A stretch of DNA of 39,332 nucleotides from an uncultured Lachnospiraceae bacterium (GTDB lineage Bacteria > Bacillota_A > Clostridia > Lachnospirales > Lachnospiraceae): contig CAJUFW010000006.1 in assembly GCA_910585655.1 (NCBI GenBank), positions 5,073 through 44,404 on the forward strand. The letters are read 5' to 3'. Below are positions 34,800 to 39,332 of this stretch, one piece after another. Position 1 is the first letter of the stretch; each line of letters starts with the position of its first letter. A program made the translations under genes and the position numbers. The notes beneath the pieces were generated by a model, which did not search any database, was not told the DNA's origin, and saw only the letters and a list, made by a program, of their open reading frames with translations.

Positions 34800-34861
34800 A
34801 AGTCTACGTTGCAGACAGACAAAGCAGAAAACGAGACGACAAAAACTTACAAAAGAAATCG

Positions 34862-34890
34862 TTGCCCTCGTTATTAAAATTTGGTAGAAT
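34862..34890 (+). promoter_or_regulatory. Promoter of the DUF5711-cvpA operon
   Basis: TTGCCC (34862-34867) and TAGAAT (34885-34890) are 17 nt apart, with TGG as extended -10. Confidence 0.75.
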
Positions 34891-34941
34891 AGTAAACGTT
34901 ATGGAAAATGAAAGAGAAGTAAAAAGGACGTAAGAAAAGAC

Positions 34942-36132
34942 ATGGGGGTTCGCATGGGCAGATGGAATAAAAGAAAGAAAGAAAGAAAGGTTGCCGTTAT
35001 AATCGTCTGGGGACTGGTATTGGCGATGCTGACGGGGATATTGGGTTATTTCTTTTATGAACAGCGCATCAAACCAGGGAAGCATTACCAGGGATATCAG
35101 ATTGCCTCGCGGGTAGAACGGGGGGATACGGCGGATACACATTATCTTCAGTATGGGAACCGGATTCTGCGCTACAATCGGGACGGTATTTCGGTGATTG
35201 ACGGGGAAGGGGCAATTATTTGGACTGCCGCCTATAATATGCAGAACCCGACCGTAAGCATGGCAGGGGATTATGTGGCGGCTGCAGAAGTAGGAGGGCG
35301 TCAGCTTTATGTTTATAACGAGAAAGGAACTGCCGCAGAGGTAGAGATTTTATCGGATATTCTTCAGGTATCGGTATCCGAGCAGGGAGAAGTAGCCGTG
35401 CTGATGCAGGAGGAGGGGAGAAACGAAATCCAGATCATAGATCCATATGCGGCGGACAACAAGAAGAAAGTAGAAATTCTTACCTACGTGGAAGAGGACG
35501 GATATGCGATGGCTATTGCGTTGTCAAAAGACGGATCCAAGCTTGTCACCAGCTACTTTTTTGCAGAGGGGAACCAGTTGACGAGCAGCCTGACTTTTTA
35601 CAACTTTACCGGAGTAGGACAGGGGATAAATGCAAATCGGATTGTCGGGATTTATCCTTATGAGGACGTGATCTTTGCAGAGCTGGCGTTTATGGACAAC
35701 AATACCGTATGCGCTTACGGAGACAATCGTTTGTCGGTGTTTTCTATGCGTCAGAAGCCAGAACTGCGTTGGGAACAGGAATATGGTCAAAAGCTGCGCT
35801 GGACGGCAAACAACGAGGACTACATTGCGGTGGTAATCGAAACGGAGGATGTCAGCACTGCCGGGCTGCTCCAGGTATACGAAAAAGGAGGGGGCAAGGC
35901 AGTAGAACGAAAACTAAGCTTTGTCTGCCGGGGACTTGGCATTCATAAAGAAGATTTTTGGGTCTATTCCGAATTGGAATGTCTGATTCTGCGACCGGGA
36001 AATAAGGTAAAATACGAAGGCGAATTTCAGGAAGGAGTTCAATACCTGTTCGCCGGAAAAGAAGGCGACCAGTTTTTCCTTGTCAACGGACAGTATATAG
36101 AAGAAATGCGGCTAAAAGATACCGCAGAATAA
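34942..36132 (+). CDS. DUF5711-family membrane-anchored beta-propeller-like protein
   Basis: A 396-residue protein with a basic N-terminus, one membrane helix (about 17-39) and an external domain made of repeated beta strands, resembling a propeller, as in DUF5711 proteins of Clostridia. Repeated segments of the type Y-N-R-D-G-I-S-V-I-D-G-E-G and V-Y-N-E-K-G support this. Function is unknown. It lies 37 nt before cvpA and is probably co-transcribed. Starts at 34942 and 34954 are both possible; the first is given because it is the first ATG after AAAGGA. Confidence 0.8.
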   Translation: MGVRMGRWNKRKKERKVAVIIVWGLVLAMLTGILGYFFYEQRIKPGKHYQGYQIASRVERGDTADTHYLQYGNRILRYNRDGISVIDGEGAIIWTAAYNMQNPTVSMAGDYVAAAEVGGRQLYVYNEKGTAAEVEILSDILQVSVSEQGEVAVLMQEEGRNEIQIIDPYAADNKKKVEILTYVEEDGYAMAIALSKDGSKLVTSYFFAEGNQLTSSLTFYNFTGVGQGINANRIVGIYPYEDVIFAELAFMDNNTVCAYGDNRLSVFSMRQKPELRWEQEYGQKLRWTANNEDYIAVVIETEDVSTAGLLQVYEKGGGKAVERKLSFVCRGLGIHKEDFWVYSELECLILRPGNKVKYEGEFQEGVQYLFAGKEGDQFFLVNGQYIEEMRLKDTAE

Positions 36133-36169
36133 AGCCTGGATCTGCCAGGTTTAACTAGGAGGTAAACGA

Positions 36170-36874
36170 ATGAATTGGATATGGATTGTAGTAATCGTTG
36201 TAATGGGAGGCTGCGTGTGGAACGGGCATCGCAGAGGGATGGTAAAGACAATATTTTCCCTGTTTTCTGCGATTGTAGCATTGGTGCTGACTGCGGTATT
36301 TGCTCCGGTCGTCAGTAAACAGCTTCAAAATAACGAGCGGCTTTCTGCTTATGTAGAGGAAAAAGTAGAGAGTTCCCTTAGCGGTTATTTGGACGATTTA
36401 AAGGAGAGCAGCTCCGCCGCGCAGAACGAAATGATAAAGGAACTGCCGCTTCCGGAGGTGATTCGGGAAAAATTAGTGGCAAATAAAAATACAGAGGTTT
36501 ATCAGGCTATGGCAGTAGATACTCTGGAACAGTACGTCGTAAAATATGTGACAAATGTCATGATTAATGCAGGAGCTTTTGTGATCGTATTTTTGGTGAT
36601 TAATCTGGCGCTTCTGATCTTGGCAAATGTCCTAGATATCATCAGCAAGCTTCCTGTCCTAAATACCTTAAATAAAACATTGGGCGCGGCGGGCGGTTTT
36701 GTACAGGGACTTGTGATTCTCTGGATCTTGTGTATCGTGCTGACAGTCTTTAGCAGCAGTGAAACAGCCAAAGAGATTTTTGCCCAGATTAACAAAGATT
36801 CGGTATTAAGTTATATTTACAACCATAATTTGCTGTTGCAAATGATATCGGACGTTGTAAAACTGTTAGGATAA
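36170..36874 (+). CDS. CvpA-family membrane protein
   Basis: A 234-residue protein with four membrane helices (about 3-20, 27-48, 126-147 and 168-190) and a charged external loop between helices 2 and 3. The pattern W-N-G-H-R-R-G-M-V near the start and G-A-A-G-G-F-V-Q-G-L before the last helix fit the CvpA family, named after colicin V production in E. coli; the clostridial role is not established. AGGAGG lies 8 nt before the ATG. Confidence 0.88.
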   Translation: MNWIWIVVIVVMGGCVWNGHRRGMVKTIFSLFSAIVALVLTAVFAPVVSKQLQNNERLSAYVEEKVESSLSGYLDDLKESSSAAQNEMIKELPLPEVIREKLVANKNTEVYQAMAVDTLEQYVVKYVTNVMINAGAFVIVFLVINLALLILANVLDIISKLPVLNTLNKTLGAAGGFVQGLVILWILCIVLTVFSSSETAKEIFAQINKDSVLSYIYNHNLLLQMISDVVKLLG

Positions 36875-36887
36875 TAGAACAGTTTTT
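36859..36887 (+). terminator. Terminator overlapping the cvpA stop codon
   Basis: AAAACTGTT (36859-36867) pairs with AACAGTTTT (36878-36886) around a 10-nt loop containing the stop codon, ending in five T residues. Confidence 0.7.
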
Positions 36888-36904
36888 AGTCTGATATTTT
36901 TGGA

Positions 36905-36959
36905 AAAAGTAGTTGACAAAAGAAAGTTTATTGATTAAACTAATTAAAGAATCAATAAA
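36905..36959 (+). promoter_or_regulatory. Promoter with xyl-operator-like palindromes before the GH120 gene
   Basis: TTGACA (36913-36918) and TAAACT (36936-36941) are 17 nt apart, preceded by an A-tract. The spacer and -10 contain AGTTTA-N5-TAAACT (36925-36941). Overlapping it is a second inverted repeat, TTTATTGATT (36927-36936) with AATCAATAAA (36950-36959). The first resembles bacillar xyl operators bound by XylR, as I recall them. Bound repressor would cover the -10. Confidence 0.7.
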
Positions 36960-37013
36960 AATATAAAAAAGGTAAGGATACAACTTAACTTATAAAATCA
37001 GGAGGATGAAGAG

Positions 37014-39023
37014 ATGAGGATTTATGTCAATGCAGCGGCTCCCAAACAGGGAAACGGTTCCAAAGAGACACCGTTCCGGCATATCAACGATGCAGCGAAG
37101 GTAGCAAGACCAGGGGACGAGGTTCTTGTGGCGCCGGGAATTTACCGGGAATACGTCGATCCGGTGTACGCAGGTACGGAGGACGCCAGAATTACTTATC
37201 GGAGTGAGGAACCGCTTGGCGCGCATATTATGGGTTCCGAGGAAATGAAAGATTGGGAGCCGTATGAAGGAAACGTATGGGTATGCCGGGTAGATAACGG
37301 TGTGTTCGGCAGTTATAACCCCTATACGACGATCGTCGGCGGAGACTGGTATTTTGCGCCTGCTATCCGACATACAGGGGCGGTGTACTTAAATGATCGC
37401 CAGCTCTATGAAACGGAAACGCTGGAGGAATGTATCAAGGGCGAAGTATATCCGTCCTCCTGGGAGCCGGAGTGGTCGGTTTATAAATGGTATACCGAGC
37501 AGGATAAAGAGCGTAACGAGACGATCCTTTATGCCAATTTCCAGGGAAAAGATCCACGTGTGGAACAGGTGGAAATCAACGTTCGCCGGAACTGTTTCTT
37601 CCCATCTAAAACAGGAGTAGGCTATATTACCGTCAGCGGCTTTGCGATCAGTAAGGCAGCTACGACCTGGGCTCCGCCGGCTGCGTTTCAGGACGGAATG
37701 ATCGGTCCGCACTGGTCAAAAGGCTGGATCATCGAGGACTGTGAAATCAGCAACAGCAAATGCTGCGGTATTTCTTTAGGAAAGTATTATGACGAAGAAA
37801 ACGATCATTATTTTACAAGAAAGCATGTCAAAAGCCCGACTCAGATGGAACGGGATGCTGTCTGCCGCGGACAGTACCATGGATGGGTAAAGGAAAAAGT
37901 CGGCAGTCATATCGTACGGCGCTGTCACATTCACCATTGTGAACAGACCGGAATCGTTGGACGGATGGGCTGTGTATTCAGTTTAATCGAAGATAACCAT
38001 ATTCATCATATCAATAATATGCAGCAGCTTGGAGGAGCGGAAATTTCCGGTATTAAGCTGCATGCGGCGATTGACGTAGTGATGCGCCGAAACCATATCC
38101 ATCATTCGACGATGGGGATTTGGTGCGACTGGCAGGCACAGGGAACCCGTATTTCCCAGAATCTATTACACGATAACTATGCTCCGGAAGGCAGTCAGGC
38201 AGCCAAAGGCGGAATGATGAGCCAGGATGTATTTATTGAAGTAGGACATGGACCGACCTTAATCGACAACAATATTATGCTCTCCAAAGCGTCGGTACGG
38301 ATTGCTACAGAGGGCGTAGCGTGTGTCCATAACCTGATTTTAGGTGCGTTTACCGCAGTGGGAGGCGGTACGGATAATATTGTAAACGGAGTCAATCAGC
38401 CTCGCTATACGCCTTATCATATCAGACATCGGACCGAGGTGGCAGGCTTTATGACGATTCTGCATGGTGACGATCGGATTTACAACAATATCTTTGTTCA
38501 GAACTGGCCGGTTCAAAAAACAGAGGTAAAAGAGGATATGGGATTCCGGATGGCAGATAATCAGGTAGTAGGGACGGATGTCTTCGACGAATATCCGACT
38601 TATGAAGAGTGGATTTCCTGGTTTGAGTTAGATCAGCCGGCTAATATGATGAAGCTGGCGCAGTACCATTTTTCTCATCTTCCGGTCTGGATAAACGGAA
38701 ACGCTTATTTTAATGGTGCAAAGGCGTGGAAGCAGGAAGAGTCCAAGCTGATAGACGAAAAGAACCAGGTGACGGTAGAATTAGTAGAACAAGACGGAGG
38801 GTATTCGTTGAAGACCAATGTCTATGAGTTTTTGGGTGAGTTCCAGGATGGAATTATCACAAGTGATACTCTGGGATTTGCCTTTGAACCGGAACAGCGG
38901 TTTGAGGATCCGGACGGCAGCACCATTATATTTAATGAAGATTATTTAGGCGGACACCGGGGAGCCTCTACAATTCCGGGACCATTTGCTTCACCGGAGG
39001 ATGCGAAAAAGCAGCTTTGGTAA
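37014..39023 (+). CDS. Beta-xylosidase, glycoside hydrolase family 120
   Basis: A 669-residue right-handed parallel beta-helix enzyme. Sequence blocks such as Y-A-N-F-Q-G, V-E-I-N-V-R-R, W-A-P-P and G-P-H-W-S-K-G-W-I-I-E-D match my recollection of the GH120 beta-xylosidase XylC of Thermoanaerobacterium saccharolyticum. The nucleophile would be D372 in C-D-W-Q-A-Q and the acid/base E409 in D-V-F-I-E-V. The two are 14 residues further apart than in XylC, because of a glycine/alanine-rich insert (about 388-403). No signal peptide is present, so it would act on imported xylo-oligosaccharides or xylosides. AGGAGG precedes the ATG, and a xyl-operator-like palindrome lies at its promoter. Confidence 0.88.
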   Translation: MRIYVNAAAPKQGNGSKETPFRHINDAAKVARPGDEVLVAPGIYREYVDPVYAGTEDARITYRSEEPLGAHIMGSEEMKDWEPYEGNVWVCRVDNGVFGSYNPYTTIVGGDWYFAPAIRHTGAVYLNDRQLYETETLEECIKGEVYPSSWEPEWSVYKWYTEQDKERNETILYANFQGKDPRVEQVEINVRRNCFFPSKTGVGYITVSGFAISKAATTWAPPAAFQDGMIGPHWSKGWIIEDCEISNSKCCGISLGKYYDEENDHYFTRKHVKSPTQMERDAVCRGQYHGWVKEKVGSHIVRRCHIHHCEQTGIVGRMGCVFSLIEDNHIHHINNMQQLGGAEISGIKLHAAIDVVMRRNHIHHSTMGIWCDWQAQGTRISQNLLHDNYAPEGSQAAKGGMMSQDVFIEVGHGPTLIDNNIMLSKASVRIATEGVACVHNLILGAFTAVGGGTDNIVNGVNQPRYTPYHIRHRTEVAGFMTILHGDDRIYNNIFVQNWPVQKTEVKEDMGFRMADNQVVGTDVFDEYPTYEEWISWFELDQPANMMKLAQYHFSHLPVWINGNAYFNGAKAWKQEESKLIDEKNQVTVELVEQDGGYSLKTNVYEFLGEFQDGIITSDTLGFAFEPEQRFEDPDGSTIIFNEDYLGGHRGASTIPGPFASPEDAKKQLW

Positions 39024-39063
39024 GGGAAAAATAAGGGTTTTGCAAAAAAGATTGCAAAAAAAC

Positions 39064-39113
39064 GAAAAAAGTAGAAAAAAGTAGTTGACAGAAGAAAAAA
39101 CCTGTGATATACT
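39064..39113 (+). promoter_or_regulatory. Strong promoter P1 with A-tract upstream element
   Basis: TTGACA (39085-39090) and TATACT (39108-39113) are 17 nt apart with TGA before the -10. Two direct AAAAAAGTAG repeats lie immediately upstream, like an UP element. The style is that of stable-RNA promoters. Confidence 0.8.
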
Positions 39114-39115
39114 AA

Positions 39116-39181
39116 GCGAGCTGTTTCGGAAGTCATACAGCCTTGACTGATTGCTGATTTCCAAAAACGGCTCGCATTTTT
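39116..39181 (+). terminator. Long hairpin with U-tract directly after P1
   Basis: GCGAGCTGTTT (39116-39126) pairs with AAACGGCTCGC (39165-39175), and inside it GGAAGTCA (39128-39135) pairs with TGATTTCC (39155-39162); each arm pair has one G-U. TTTTT follows at 39177-39181. It could be a terminator/attenuator, a processing stem of a leader, or a small RNA of about 60 nt. Confidence 0.65.
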
Positions 39182-39300
39182 AAGCGTTGGGTTTTCATAT
39201 TTAACGCAGAATATGGTTTGGGTTACGGCAGTTACAAAGAATCGTTTCCATGTCAGAAAGACACTGTTTGTAAGGAAGAAAAAGAAAATCAAAAAAACTT

Positions 39301-39332
39301 GAAAAAAGTTGTTGACAAACAGAAAACCATGT
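39301..39332 (+). promoter_or_regulatory. Promoter P2, cut by the window end
   Basis: An A-tract and TTGACA (39312-39317) repeat the design of P1 (GAAAAAAGTTGTTGACA against GAAAAAAGTAGTTGACA). The -10 would fall just past the last base. The 39024-39332 stretch holds no gene; P1, the hairpin and P2 are its content. Confidence 0.7.

Noticed and set aside
38942..39292. Possible 116-residue minus-strand protein at the right edge
   Set aside because: It runs through the P1 promoter, the hairpin and the end of the GH120 gene, and starts with a phenylalanine run from A-tracts.
24..39332. tRNA genes, CRISPR arrays, prophage or insertion sequences
   Set aside because: No cloverleaf patterns, regular spaced repeats, integrase, or transposase genes were found in reading both strands.

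Overview
The window looks like a chromosomal segment of a spore-forming, mid-GC Gram-positive bacterium of the class Clostridia, most likely family Lachnospiraceae. Supporting signs are the sporulation protein gene yyaC, the dnaX-ybaB-recR block, lipoprotein-type solute-binding proteins, strong AGGAGG ribosome binding sites, many TTGNNN-N17-TANNNT promoters (several with an extended -10), and gene families such as DUF5711 and PfoR-like EIIC that are common in that group. No tRNA, complete rRNA, CRISPR array, insertion sequence or prophage was seen.

Layout. (1) 1-8070, glycoside use: a truncated VanZ-like gene, an atypical GH78 alpha-L-rhamnosidase-like gene, an AraC regulator on the minus strand, then a GH2 beta-galactosidase-like gene followed by a solute-binding lipoprotein and a strong terminator. 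The two hydrolase promoters share a 13-nt element at the same distance from the -35 box, which suggests co-regulation. (2) 8130-17645, one plus-strand run: an Rpn-type PD-(D/E)XK protein lacking its usual first Asp, a canonical GH78 rhamnosidase, an SGNH hydrolase, and the repair nuclease genes sbcD and sbcC. (3) 17654-22140, minus strand: a large ABC ATPase-permease fusion controlled by a TetR repressor with a visible operator, and a small conserved gene of unknown function. (4) 22240-23986: niaR, the 3H-domain niacin repressor, followed by a PfoR-like EIIC membrane protein whose promoter carries a palindrome. (5) 24080-28214: a second solute-binding lipoprotein and a membrane-anchored AraC-type sensor regulator. 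(6) 28218-31012: dnaX, ybaB and recR. (7) 31230-36887, envelope and sporulation genes: a coiled-coil membrane protein, yyaC, a membrane protein that seems to join a degenerate MPN-like domain to LysM, a DUF5711 protein and CvpA. (8) 36905-39332: a GH120 beta-xylosidase behind a promoter with a xyl-operator-like palindrome, then a strong promoter, a long hairpin, and a second identical-style promoter cut off by the window edge. That tandem arrangement resembles the front of an rRNA operon.

How they fit together. None of the four glycoside hydrolases has a signal peptide, so plant-type glycosides or oligosaccharides containing rhamnose, galactose and xylose would be imported first and cut inside the cell. 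The two lipoproteins would capture substrate, but no sugar permease or ATPase gene is present here, so they must share partners encoded elsewhere. The AraC regulators, and probably XylR for the GH120 gene, would set expression. The strongest leads for undescribed biology are the MPN-like/LysM membrane protein, the niaR-EIIC pair as a candidate new pyridine or niacin-linked transporter, the shared activator-like promoter module of the two hydrolase operons, and the promoter-hairpin-promoter unit at the right edge.
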